Part shown: positions 8,355 through 17,281 of the stretch, piece after piece
Layout of the letters: every line of letters starts with the position of its first letter
Numbering within the stretch: position 1 is the first letter of the stretch
NCBI GenBank assembly: GCA_964572745.1
Contig: CAZNFT010000004.1
Location: forward strand, 1 to 64,000
Length of the DNA stretch: 64,000 nucleotides
Direction: 5' to 3'
Source: M50B103 sp041667565
Lineage (GTDB): Bacteria; Fidelibacterota; Fidelibacteria; Fidelibacterales; Fidelibacteraceae
Translations under genes and position numbers: made by a program
The notes under the pieces: model-generated
What the model was told of the DNA's origin: nothing
The model's database searches: none
Seen by the model: only the letters and a program-made list of their open reading frames with translations

Positions 8355-9467
8355 TTACATTAATCGAATGGGCATTAATAAAAACAAAATATCTTCATCG
8401 GGGAGTTGTTCCATAGGAAAAAACAAACCGGCCATCAAGGAGTTTTTAAGTCGTATTTCAACTTTTTCACCGTCTATATGACGGATCATTTCACGCAGAT
8501 AATCTGAGTTATACCCAATGATAAATTCTTCGCCACTATAATCTACTGCCAATTCTTCTTTGGCTGTAGAAGATGTTTCAATGTCTTCGGCTTTGACTAA
8601 AGTCTTATTTTCATTGAAAGTGAATGATATCTGGCGAGTATTTTTACTTGCAAAAATACCAACACGCTTTACGACAGATAATAATTCATCTATATCGACA
8701 ATAACTTTTTTATCGTTTTCTACCGGTATAACACTTTCATAGTCGGGAAATCTTTCTTCTATGATCCTGGAATAAATAACCGTGTCTTCCAATTCCAGCA
8801 TAATATGATTTCTGCCAATTCTTAGAGTCACGAATTCAATATTTTTAATACTTCCTACACAAAGATTAAGAAATTTTGGTGGGATAATAATATCTTTTAT
8901 ATCACTTCCTCCCTCAAATTCTTTCAGCGTGTATCTGACCATTCTGTGACCGTCTGTAGAAATGGCACGAAGCTCAGTTTCTTTAAATTGGAAAAGAACA
9001 CCGTTGAGCGCTACTTTCATTTCATCGCGTGACACAGAAAAACCTGTTTTTTCAACGATCCGTTTAAATTTTTCTGCTTGAAGTGTTACAATTTTAGAAT
9101 CATCAACTATAGGTTCTGTTGGATATTCCATTGCCGGATATCCCATGATCTTATATTCACCGCCTAAAGCCGTTGTAATAATCACTTGTTCATCTTCTAT
9201 ATGAAAATTAAGATCTGTATTAGGCAACTCGCTTGTTATTTCTTTTATCATTCTACTGGGAATTGCAACAGCGCCTTCTTCTTCCATTTTAATTTCACAA
9301 GAAGCACTCATTGTAATTTCTAGATCTGTAGAACGCATTATCAATTTACCTTCTTTGACCGTAAATAGTATGCAGCTTAGTATAGGCAAAGTTGAACGAA
9401 CAGGAGTTACACTTGATACTTTTTGTAACACGTGAAAGAAATTATCTTTAGAAACTGTAAACTTCAT
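8355..9467 (-). CDS. dnaN: DNA polymerase III beta sliding clamp
   Basis: The 370-residue clamp has the usual three repeated clamp domains and normal length. Typical motifs are MKFTVSKDNFFHVLQKVSSVTP at the start (residues 1-20 plus), GVLFQF and STDGHRMVRY in the middle, and a C-terminal MPIRLM close to the family's MPMRL end, which contacts client peptides. GAGGTG lies 6 nt before the ATG. dnaA does not precede it. Instead there is an A+T-rich 233-bp gap with DnaA boxes. A degenerate parS-like sequence (9424-9439, two mismatches) overlaps codons 10-15. Confidence 0.97.
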   Translation of the reverse strand: MKFTVSKDNFFHVLQKVSSVTPVRSTLPILSCILFTVKEGKLIMRSTDLEITMSASCEIKMEEEGAVAIPSRMIKEITSELPNTDLNFHIEDEQVIITTALGGEYKIMGYPAMEYPTEPIVDDSKIVTLQAEKFKRIVEKTGFSVSRDEMKVALNGVLFQFKETELRAISTDGHRMVRYTLKEFEGGSDIKDIIIPPKFLNLCVGSIKNIEFVTLRIGRNHIMLELEDTVIYSRIIEERFPDYESVIPVENDKKVIVDIDELLSVVKRVGIFASKNTRQISFTFNENKTLVKAEDIETSSTAKEELAVDYSGEEFIIGYNSDYLREMIRHIDGEKVEIRLKNSLMAGLFFPMEQLPDEDILFLLMPIRLM

Positions 9468-9700
9468 TTAACACCTCAATCAATTAAAGAAATATCAATA
9501 TTAATCTAATATATTTTTCTTTAAAAAACATACTAATTTTATTAATACTGTGAATTTTGTGAATAAGTCATGAATCTTCTTAAAAATGAGTAGCTTATGG
9601 CTTTTTGAGTCTGTGAATAAACCTCTGCTATTTGTGAAGAGATAAGATTGCTTGTGTATATTAATTTTTTCATGACAGACTTATTAAAGTTATCCTCAAA
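9468..9700. other. Candidate replication origin (oriC) with DnaA boxes
   Basis: This 233-bp non-coding gap upstream of dnaN contains two perfect DnaA boxes of the form TGTGAATAA (TTATTCACA on the other strand) at 9558-9566 and 9612-9620. Near matches are at 9549-9557 (directly adjacent to the first), 9633-9641 and 9690-9698. All except the last share one orientation. The part next to dnaN (9480-9548) is almost pure A+T and could be the unwinding element. Gene context (dnaN, recF; parS sites 7 kb away) supports an origin here. It could also be only a dnaN promoter regulated by DnaA. Confidence 0.5.
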
Positions 9701-10987
9701 TTACAGCTTTATTTCCACATAGAATTTTCCATAGAGATCATCCATCCAATTATTCCAGAACTTTGATTGTTTTTGATTTAAAGCCATATTTTCAAGAATG
9801 GGATAGTGGTTTTTAAGAGAGATTTTTTCTGCTGGCAAAAATTTGTTTAAACGCAGTATATGAAAGCCATAAGGGGAAATAAAGGGATCGGAAATTTCAC
9901 CTTCATTCATTTGATTTGCTATCTCTCCAAACTCCGGGATTTGAAGTGTTTCAAGTGCAAATTCACCTAAGTATCCACCATTGATCTGAACATCGGGATC
10001 TTCACTGTATTTTCTTGCAAAGCTCTCAAAATCACCGGTTTTAAGAATAGAGTCTTTTACTGTGGATAAGATGTTGATAACATATTGATTGTCTTTTTCT
10101 GATGTTTGAATTGAAAAAAGAATATGGCGAACATTGATAAGTTCACCTCGTTTTTCCATCAATTGAATCAAGTGATAACCAAATTGTGTTTCCACAGGTT
10201 CAGATATTTCGCCAACACTTAAATTGTAAGCAGCTTTTTCAAATTCACTTACAAATGTGCCTTTAGGAGCAAAGCCTAAGTTTCCACCTTCTTCTGCAGA
10301 ACCCGGGTCCTGAGAGTATTGAAAGGCAGCATCCTCGAAGCTTATTTTACCATCAATGATTTCTTGTTTGATCTCGTTTATCATATCAATTGTTTTCTGC
10401 TTTGAAGCAGGCGATGGTTTTTCTTTGATTAAAATATGATCAATATCAATTCTATCGGGAAGATCCGGTAAAGAATCTTTGTTTGTATTATAAAATGCAA
10501 TGACCTCGGGTCGGGAAATTTTAATTTTGGAGAACTTTTCTTGCTGTAGTTGTTGAGCGATCATAGAACTTTTTACTCGCTCATAAAGCATCTCGCGGAT
10601 CTTTTTCATGGGTGTGTCAAAATACATCTCTAAGACCTCTTCAGAGCCCGCCATTTGAACATACTGCTCCACTTGCTGCTGTACCGTCATTTCAACATTG
10701 CGTTCGTTGATTTCTATAGAATCGACTTCTGCCTGAAGAATAAGGATCTTAGAATTAATCAGCTCTTTTAGAGCTTTTTGTTGTAATTGAGCAAAAGCAG
10801 CTTGATCTTTGTAAATATCTATATTGCTTTGTTGAGCCATTTCGAATGCGAATTGATTCATTTCCGAGTAAAGAATGATATCTTCGCCTACAATAGCAGC
10901 AATACCATCAACAAGTTGTTGTGCCGGAAGAAAGACGGAAAAGATAAGTAAAAGACTAGTTAGTAGTATTTTTGATGATTTTGACAT
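9701..10987 (-). CDS. surA: Periplasmic SurA-like chaperone/peptidylprolyl isomerase
   Basis: This 428-residue exported protein has the SurA layout. A signal peptide (SKILLTSLLLIFSVFLPAQ) is followed by a helical chaperone region beginning DGIAAIVGEDIIL. Two parvulin domains come next, the first near 185-285 (HILIKEKP, YSQDPGSAEEGGNLGF, FGYHLIQL) and the second near 290-390 (VRHILFSI, YSEDPDVQINGGYLGEF, YGFHILRL). It should guide outer-membrane proteins to the barrel-assembly machinery. I start at MSKSSK (10987), where AAGGAT lies upstream. The longer in-frame start overlaps the preceding gene by 74 bp. Even so the start overlaps that gene by 32 bp, implying translational coupling. Confidence 0.9.
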   Translation of the reverse strand: MSKSSKILLTSLLLIFSVFLPAQQLVDGIAAIVGEDIILYSEMNQFAFEMAQQSNIDIYKDQAAFAQLQQKALKELINSKILILQAEVDSIEINERNVEMTVQQQVEQYVQMAGSEEVLEMYFDTPMKKIREMLYERVKSSMIAQQLQQEKFSKIKISRPEVIAFYNTNKDSLPDLPDRIDIDHILIKEKPSPASKQKTIDMINEIKQEIIDGKISFEDAAFQYSQDPGSAEEGGNLGFAPKGTFVSEFEKAAYNLSVGEISEPVETQFGYHLIQLMEKRGELINVRHILFSIQTSEKDNQYVINILSTVKDSILKTGDFESFARKYSEDPDVQINGGYLGEFALETLQIPEFGEIANQMNEGEISDPFISPYGFHILRLNKFLPAEKISLKNHYPILENMALNQKQSKFWNNWMDDLYGKFYVEIKL

Positions 10988-11735
10988 TATATTGATCCTT
11001 AAGCTCTTTTTGTTTTTTGTTAATTGCATTTACATACGCTGAAGCTCGCAGCTTTTGTATGATATCACTACGAACATGTTCCATAGCTATAATAGAATTT
11101 TTAGAATATTTTTCTATGACAACGATAACATAATAATAATTATCTACTTTAACAGGTCCTATATATTTTGATGTTTTCGAAGAAAATAATAATTTATCTA
11201 TGTCATCGATATAGTCATGCCGATATACAAGTTCGAATTCAGATGGAACATCAGGATTAATAGAGTTTTTTAAACTTCTAAGCAGATCGTCGGCCAGATT
11301 TTTTTGGGTTAATTTAAATACCTCAATATAAGCTACGTCATCGTAAGCGGTAAAATGATCTTTATATTTTTTATAGTATTCCCGAATATCGCCTTCGCAA
11401 ATAGATATTTTATCAAAAATATATTTTTGCTGATATTCCTGAATGATCAGTGAATTTTCATATTCTTTTACTTGTTTGTTGATTTTTTCATTTGTGCTTA
11501 TATACCCTTGTGATTCTTTTAGCCAAAGGTGTTTTTCAACCCAAATGTTTATAAAATCATCCTTTATTTGAGGATCAGGATCAGAGCCAAGAACCTCATT
11601 GATATCAGAAAGTCTTAATTTGTATTTATCTACCTGGGCCACAAGAGGATCTTTTTTATTTTGACAAAATTGGCAGCCCATTAAGAATAACAGAGCAAAT
11701 AAAACAAGAAAGTAATATGATCGTTTAATTTTCAT
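10956..11735 (-). CDS. SurA_N-like lipoprotein without a clear isomerase domain
   Basis: The 259-residue product has a lipobox LMGC with Cys21. Helical segments follow in the pattern of SurA/PrsA chaperone domains (VAQVDKYKLRLSDINEVL, EYYKKYKDHF). Between residues about 125 and 205 it keeps the spacing of a parvulin domain (VAYIEVFKL, FSSKTSKYIGPVKVDNYYYVIVVIEK) but lacks the HILF and DPGS-type motifs. Catalysis is therefore doubtful, and it looks like a degenerate parvulin acting as a chaperone. It sits between two clear parvulin proteins and overlaps both neighbours, by 11 and 32 bp. Confidence 0.7.
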   Translation of the reverse strand: MKIKRSYYFLVLFALLFLMGCQFCQNKKDPLVAQVDKYKLRLSDINEVLGSDPDPQIKDDFINIWVEKHLWLKESQGYISTNEKINKQVKEYENSLIIQEYQQKYIFDKISICEGDIREYYKKYKDHFTAYDDVAYIEVFKLTQKNLADDLLRSLKNSINPDVPSEFELVYRHDYIDDIDKLLFSSKTSKYIGPVKVDNYYYVIVVIEKYSKNSIIAMEHVRSDIIQKLRASAYVNAINKKQKELKDQYNVKIIKNTTN

Positions 11736-13419
11736 GGCCTATAAAATTTGAATTGATCTTTAAAGAATATTTATTTTTTAACATCTCTTTTTTTTCTGCA
11801 CGCACATCATCAATATAGTGGTTCTTGTAATCACTGAGGAGTCTATAGAGCACTTTATCATATTCTCTATAGGATTCAGGAATATATTTTATGCGCTGGA
11901 TCACGGAATAATAGTTGGAAATTTTAAATGGACCTGAAATTTCGCCATCTTCCATTTCAAATGCAGCTAAACTCATTTCTCCGTATTGGTTTTTCTTAAA
12001 GGGAGGGATAATACCTTTATTTTTTTTGCCAATATTTCTTATTGAGTGTTTTTCTGCAAGTTTAGATATATCCTCACCATTTTTGATTCGTTCAAGTATT
12101 TTTTTTGCTTCTTCTTCGTCCTTAAGTAGAACTTCTTTGACTTGGACCTTGGCTTCGACATAATATTTATCATCTTTGATTTTTTCGTAAAAGTTTTTTA
12201 ACTCCTCGTCTGTCGGTTTTATGGAGTCATAAACATAAAGTTGATCAAAAACCTCCGAAGATCTTTTAGCCATAAAAACATTTTTATCAGATAAAAAATC
12301 AGTCGATTTATCTAAGCCCATATCCAGAGCACTTTTATAAATTCTTGAACCTATTTGACTCATTTCAATAAAAGAATCAAAGGATGCTCTATCGGTAAAA
12401 CGCGGAGCTTGTTTTATGTTAATCAATTTAAGATAATCTATGACCCATGTTTTATCAATATCCAAATCTCCGATTTTGCCCAAGACAAGAGAATCATTAA
12501 TAATATTTAATATATCAAAGGTATTGAATTGCTCAGAGAAAAATACATTTGTTGAAAGACGTTTATACTGATTCAGAAAATCTGTTACGGTAGAATCAAA
12601 TAAAACAAGCGGATATTCTTTTTCTAAAGAATCCAGAACATTTTGTTCTCGTTTTACAAATTTGGATCTCCAGGATATCATGGCGACTTCTTCAATTTGT
12701 AATTTGGCATGTTCATAAGCTTCTACAATATTCTCTTTTCTTTCGTTTAATTTTACAATATGAAAGCCAAATTCTGTTTCGAAAGGTTCTGATATCTCGC
12801 CAGGTTTTAAAGAATATGCGACATCTTCAAATTCATCTAGTAATTGCCCAACTTTGACCCATCCCAGATTTCCCTGATTGTTCTCAATATTTTTGTCATC
12901 AGAATATTTTATTGCCAGATCATTAAAGTTATCTTTATTTAGTTCTTTTGAGATTTTATTAATCAATAATTTGGCCTCTTCCCGTGTTCTTGAATTAAAA
13001 TCTTTGGGATTGTTGAATCCCAAGAGAATATGAGACAAATTTAAATCATATTTTGTTTTGTTGTAATGTTCTTTGATGGTCTTATCATTTAACACATGAT
13101 CGCTTACAAGTTTTTTAAATGCAGCATTTGCCAGCTCTTTTATTTCCCAGATATGCATTTCCCAATAGATATCACCGGCATCAAATATTCCTTCTTCTTC
13201 CAGGAATTCCCGCATTAGATAGTTCTCGCAAATTTCATTAATGACTTCTTCTTTTTGTTCGCGACTTAAAAACTCAAAATTATCTTTTGGGATATATTTA
13301 TATAGTTCGCTTGATGTGATAAATTTTCCATTCACTTTAGCGACCTGGTCGTTTGAATTGAAAGTACAAGAACTAAGGATTAAGATGAGTGATACGAGTA
13401 AAATACTTATTTTTTTCAT
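11725..13419 (-). CDS. Peptidylprolyl isomerase lipoprotein with two parvulin regions
   Basis: The 564-residue lipoprotein has a lipobox ILSSC with Cys18. A helical SurA_N-like region precedes a first parvulin domain at about 125-225 (LNLSHILLGF, KYSDDKNIENNQGNLGWV, FGFHIVKL). After a long helical linker, a second parvulin-like domain at about 410-505 is more divergent (VQVKEVLLKDEEEAKKILERI, HSIRNIGKKNKGIIPPF). It is the first gene of the three-gene folding-factor block and overlaps the next by 11 bp. It begins 82 bp after the mfd stop codon and may be co-transcribed with mfd. Confidence 0.82.
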   Translation of the reverse strand: MKKISILLVSLILILSSCTFNSNDQVAKVNGKFITSSELYKYIPKDNFEFLSREQKEEVINEICENYLMREFLEEEGIFDAGDIYWEMHIWEIKELANAAFKKLVSDHVLNDKTIKEHYNKTKYDLNLSHILLGFNNPKDFNSRTREEAKLLINKISKELNKDNFNDLAIKYSDDKNIENNQGNLGWVKVGQLLDEFEDVAYSLKPGEISEPFETEFGFHIVKLNERKENIVEAYEHAKLQIEEVAMISWRSKFVKREQNVLDSLEKEYPLVLFDSTVTDFLNQYKRLSTNVFFSEQFNTFDILNIINDSLVLGKIGDLDIDKTWVIDYLKLINIKQAPRFTDRASFDSFIEMSQIGSRIYKSALDMGLDKSTDFLSDKNVFMAKRSSEVFDQLYVYDSIKPTDEELKNFYEKIKDDKYYVEAKVQVKEVLLKDEEEAKKILERIKNGEDISKLAEKHSIRNIGKKNKGIIPPFKKNQYGEMSLAAFEMEDGEISGPFKISNYYSVIQRIKYIPESYREYDKVLYRLLSDYKNHYIDDVRAEKKEMLKNKYSLKINSNFIGHEN

Positions 13420-13501
13420 AGAGTCTCCATTTTTCTTTGAAAATTTAACACAGAGCAGTAGAAAATGAAATGTTTATTTATTCTGAAAGCTATTGATTTG
13501 G

Positions 13502-16500
13502 TCACAGCTCTTCTTTATTTATAAGCTTTAAGAGATCGTAAGAGACCTTTGCTGAAAGATGTTTTTGAGAAATAAATTCAATATGCAGATTATTTTGATT
13601 CATAAAATGTAAAAATCTTCCTGCCGATGTCTGGATTTGATCTATAGCTAAGTTCTTTTTAAAAACTACAAGCAGTTCTGAATTATTTCTATTTATCGAT
13701 TCGATATCATAGGCTTTAAGCCAAAGTGAAAGTTTAGCTTCATCAAAAAGGTTTACAGCTTCTTCGGGTAGTTTTCCAAAACGATCTTTGCAGGACCAGC
13801 GCAGATGTTTAAGATCATTAATAGCTTTTTTATATTCTTTTCCCGAAGAAAGCAGATCTGATATATTTCTGTAGAAGGAAATCCTGATGTCTTTACTATC
13901 TATATAGTCTTCCGGCAGATAGGCAGTTTGCTCAAGGTTGACATCGGGTATATCTTGATTGAGTACATTTTCATTTTTAAGCTTATCAACTTCTTCAGAG
14001 AACATTTTGTTGAAATAGGAATAACCAACTCTGTTGATGTGCCCACTTTGTTCCACGCCAAATAAGGACCCTGCTCCTCTAATTTCAAGATCTCTCATTG
14101 CTATTTGATATCCGGAGCCAAGGTCGGTGTAATACTCAAGCGTTTGTAATCTTTTCATGGCCGTTGGATTAAGATGTTTACCACGGGGGATTACAAGATA
14201 AGCAAAGGCTTTTTTGTAGGATCGACCCACTCTTCCGCGGATCTGATATAGTTGCGAGAGACCAAAATTCTGTGCATTAATAACGATGAGGGTATTTGCG
14301 TTGGGAATATCTATTCCCGATTCAATGATAGTCGTAGAAATTAATATATCAAACTTATGATGATAAAAATCAAGCATGGTAGATTCTAGTTCCGTGCCTT
14401 TCATTTTTCCATGAGCTATTCTTACACCATAGTCCGGGAACATTTCTTCTATCCTTTCTTTCAGGGATATTTGTTCGTCGATAGTATTATGTAAAATAAA
14501 TATTTGTCCGTTACGGTCTAACTCTCTTTTTATTGCAGAGCGAATATCAATATCATTCCAATACACGATCTTTGTGGAAATAGGAAGTCGATCTTTTGGT
14601 GGTGTATCGATTTTTGATATATCTCTTAAACCTACCATAGAAAGTTGAAGGGTGCGGGGGATAGGTGTAGCTGTTAAAGTTATAACATCAAGACGCCTTT
14701 TAATGTTTTGTATTTTTTCTTTGTGATTGACACCAAAGCGATGCTCTTCGTCTATTATTAGAAGACCTAAATCATTAAAAAACAGATCTTTAGAAAGTAA
14801 TTTATGTGTTCCGACTAAAATGTCTATCTTACCCTCTTTAAGCGCTTCTAATCTTTGCTTAAGCTTTTTTCCCGGAACAAAGCGATTTACATAGGAAACT
14901 TCAATTCCAAAGTTTTTTAAACGATCATGAAAACTTTCATAATGTTGAAAGCAAAGCATGGTCGTTGGAACGAGAACCGCTACTTGTTTACCGGAATATA
15001 TGGCTTTAAATGCTGCGCGGATGGCTACTTCTGTTTTACCAAAACCCACATCCCCACAAACAAGTCTGTCCATGATTTGTGACTTTTCCATATCCTTATT
15101 AATGTCTGATATTACTTTTAGTTGGTCGGGTGTTTCTTTATAAGGAAAACTGGCTTCTAATTGCAGGGCATCTGGTGTATCTTTGTAAAAAGCAAAGCCT
15201 TCGAGCTGTTTTCTATCCTTATATAAGCTCAGAAGATCAAAAGCTGTTTTTTTAAGATAGCTTCTGGTGGTACTTTTCGCCTGTTCCCATCGTTTGCCCC
15301 CGATCTGGTCTAGGGATATATTTTTGTTTTTTTCAGAACTATATTTAAAGATCTTATTCATATATCGGATCGGAACAAAGACGCGATCTTTGTTTTTGTA
15401 TTCAACCACCATGGCTTCTTGCTTGATATTTTTGAATTCCAAAACCTCGATACCACGATAAATACCTATACCATAGTCTATGTGAATAACTGCATCGCCA
15501 TATTCCAGGGATTCAAGGCTTGAAATTTTACTAGAGCGCTCTGGAATGAACTTACTATTAGGATTTACATAGTGCTCTTTGCGATAGTTTTGTTGTCCGG
15601 AAATAAGAATTAAATTCAAATCCTTATATTCAAAGCCACAATGAATATTTTTTTGAATATATTTTGCTTTATTGCCCAATTTCTTTTTTAAAGAATCGAG
15701 AACAATATCATGTTCAGATAAAACAAATATCTCATCATATCTATCAAGTGAATCGCGGTAGTATTTATCCGCATTGTCCTTTTGAGGGACTTCAATTTCC
15801 GAGACAGGAAAACGAATATCTGCTTCAGGGACAGCGGTCTTGAACAGCACCTGTTTAAAAGCCAGGTCTGGATCATATTTTATGCTATCATCCTTATTTT
15901 TATCACTTTCAATCTTTATTAGCACGCAGGAATTCGGTAAAATATCTGATACTTTAGAATGGGAAAAAGATGAAAAAGAAGCGGGTCTCACTTGTATATG
16001 ATCACAGTTCTCAAAAGTGTTTTGGTCTTCGGGATTGAACTTTCTAATTGATTCTATTGTATCTCCAAAAAACTCAACTCTAAAAGGATAGGTTTCGCCG
16101 TAGGCATATATATCAACAATACCTCCACGAAGAGTGAATTCACCGCAATATTCAACCATTCCTCCTCGTTGATATCCCATTTCATTTAGCTTATCGGAAA
16201 GACTGGAAAAGGCAAGTTCTTCACCTAGCGAAAAGTGAAGCATGTGATCACGAAGAGATCTTTTATCAGGCACCTTATGTGAAAAAATATGCTCAGATGA
16301 AATAGCAAGTTTTAGTTTGTTTTTGTAGTGGTCATCAAGAAATCTTGAAATGTGATTTTCCAATGCAGAATTTTCGTAGATACCTGTTCTATTACTAAAT
16401 AAAGGAATCCAGGCGATGGTATCAGAAGAGAAAAAAGCCAGTGAATCAGCAAAAAATAGTTCAGCTTCACGCTCAGAAGGAAAGACCACCATAGGAAAAT

Positions 16501-16690
16501 AATTGTTTTCACTTAATATTTTTAACCAAGTCAGTATAAAGGCAAAGTTTGTCGTATTGAGCACTAATTGTTTTCTATGTTTAAGCAGTGATAGAGAAGA
16601 CTTGACATGACTGTCCCTCTTAAAAAGGTCAACAATGTTTTGAGTACTGTATGTTTCACGTGAAACATTTGTTTTCGATTCTCTATTCAT
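13502..16690 (-). CDS. mfd: Transcription-repair coupling factor Mfd
   Basis: The 1062-residue ATPase removes stalled RNA polymerase and recruits UvrA. Visible features are a UvrB-homology region in the N-terminal part (RGGIVDIYAYGETYPFRVEFFGDTIESIR) and the polymerase-interaction domain (YGDAVIHIDYGIGIYRGIE). The helicase motifs are GDVGFGKTEVA (Walker A) and DEEHRFGV, with TATPIPRTLQLS, IESGIDIPNAN and QIRGRVGRS. The start is unusual. No Shine-Dalgarno is present, and a perfect TATAAT on the coding strand (16701-16696) lies 5 nt before the ATG, so the message may be leaderless. A parS site is embedded in codons 8-13. It is slightly shorter than E. coli Mfd. Confidence 0.95.
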   Translation of the reverse strand: MNRESKTNVSRETYSTQNIVDLFKRDSHVKSSLSLLKHRKQLVLNTTNFAFILTWLKILSENNYFPMVVFPSEREAELFFADSLAFFSSDTIAWIPLFSNRTGIYENSALENHISRFLDDHYKNKLKLAISSEHIFSHKVPDKRSLRDHMLHFSLGEELAFSSLSDKLNEMGYQRGGMVEYCGEFTLRGGIVDIYAYGETYPFRVEFFGDTIESIRKFNPEDQNTFENCDHIQVRPASFSSFSHSKVSDILPNSCVLIKIESDKNKDDSIKYDPDLAFKQVLFKTAVPEADIRFPVSEIEVPQKDNADKYYRDSLDRYDEIFVLSEHDIVLDSLKKKLGNKAKYIQKNIHCGFEYKDLNLILISGQQNYRKEHYVNPNSKFIPERSSKISSLESLEYGDAVIHIDYGIGIYRGIEVLEFKNIKQEAMVVEYKNKDRVFVPIRYMNKIFKYSSEKNKNISLDQIGGKRWEQAKSTTRSYLKKTAFDLLSLYKDRKQLEGFAFYKDTPDALQLEASFPYKETPDQLKVISDINKDMEKSQIMDRLVCGDVGFGKTEVAIRAAFKAIYSGKQVAVLVPTTMLCFQHYESFHDRLKNFGIEVSYVNRFVPGKKLKQRLEALKEGKIDILVGTHKLLSKDLFFNDLGLLIIDEEHRFGVNHKEKIQNIKRRLDVITLTATPIPRTLQLSMVGLRDISKIDTPPKDRLPISTKIVYWNDIDIRSAIKRELDRNGQIFILHNTIDEQISLKERIEEMFPDYGVRIAHGKMKGTELESTMLDFYHHKFDILISTTIIESGIDIPNANTLIVINAQNFGLSQLYQIRGRVGRSYKKAFAYLVIPRGKHLNPTAMKRLQTLEYYTDLGSGYQIAMRDLEIRGAGSLFGVEQSGHINRVGYSYFNKMFSEEVDKLKNENVLNQDIPDVNLEQTAYLPEDYIDSKDIRISFYRNISDLLSSGKEYKKAINDLKHLRWSCKDRFGKLPEEAVNLFDEAKLSLWLKAYDIESINRNNSELLVVFKKNLAIDQIQTSAGRFLHFMNQNNLHIEFISQKHLSAKVSYDLLKLINKEEL
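16652..16667. promoter_or_regulatory. parS site inside the mfd coding start
   Basis: TGTTTCACGTGAAACA is an exact 16-bp match to the ParB-binding consensus (TGTTNCACGTGAAACA) and a perfect palindrome. It encodes residues VSRET of Mfd on the minus strand. A second exact site lies 547 bp away at 17199-17214. No parA/parB lies in the window. Confidence 0.93.
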
Positions 16691-17198
16691 GGCGGATTAT
16701 ACAATATTCATTATTAAAAAGAAAGATTTGTATATGTCCTTGTTGATGGTTTATAGTAAATCTTTGATATGCTTGCGGCAGTTTCAGTTTGAGGTTTAGT
16801 TTGAACTCAAGATATTAAAAGGATGCGGTGAAATATTAAATTGTTGAAATGTTGAGAAAAGGTCCTACCCTAAACTTTTTACATATCGATAGATTGATAA
16901 AGCCCCTTTGATCATGCTGACCTTCGATATAGATCCGGGCAGACTTTGCAGGGCAATCTCAAAGGAAAGAAATATAAATACAACAAGCATCTCTGCTATA
17001 AATAAGAAAAAGAAATTATTCTTTAAAAAAAACAATAAGCAAAGTGGATGGAGGATAAGCTTGAGACATTAACAATCTTCATTATCCATTATTAATTCTT
17101 ATCTGGCTTCTGGCTTCGCCATCCTTCAAATGTTTGAGTCTCTTCACATATTTACAGTCAATATCGGTTTACTGTTTGATGTCCGCTGTACTCCAGGA
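16691..17198. other. Non-coding gap between mfd and dapF
   Basis: The region is A+T-rich with no convincing gene. It probably carries the mfd promoter (TATAAT at 16696-16701, minus strand). Around 17098-17128 lies a short repeat-like tract (TCTGGCTTCTGGCTTCGCC). The parS site at 17199 follows. Confidence 0.5.
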
Positions 17199-17214
17199 TG
17201 TTCCACGTGAAACA
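17199..17214. promoter_or_regulatory. parS site upstream of dapF
   Basis: TGTTCCACGTGAAACA matches the ParB-binding consensus at every defined position. The fifth base, which is variable in the consensus, is C here. It lies 67 bp before the dapF start codon. Together with 16652-16667 it forms a parS pair typical of the origin-proximal segregation region. Confidence 0.93.
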
Positions 17215-17281
17215 TATTTGGGATTTGTAATTTAGGTGAGAATATTATATGTTTGTCAATAAAATTTAGGAGATAAGGTCT

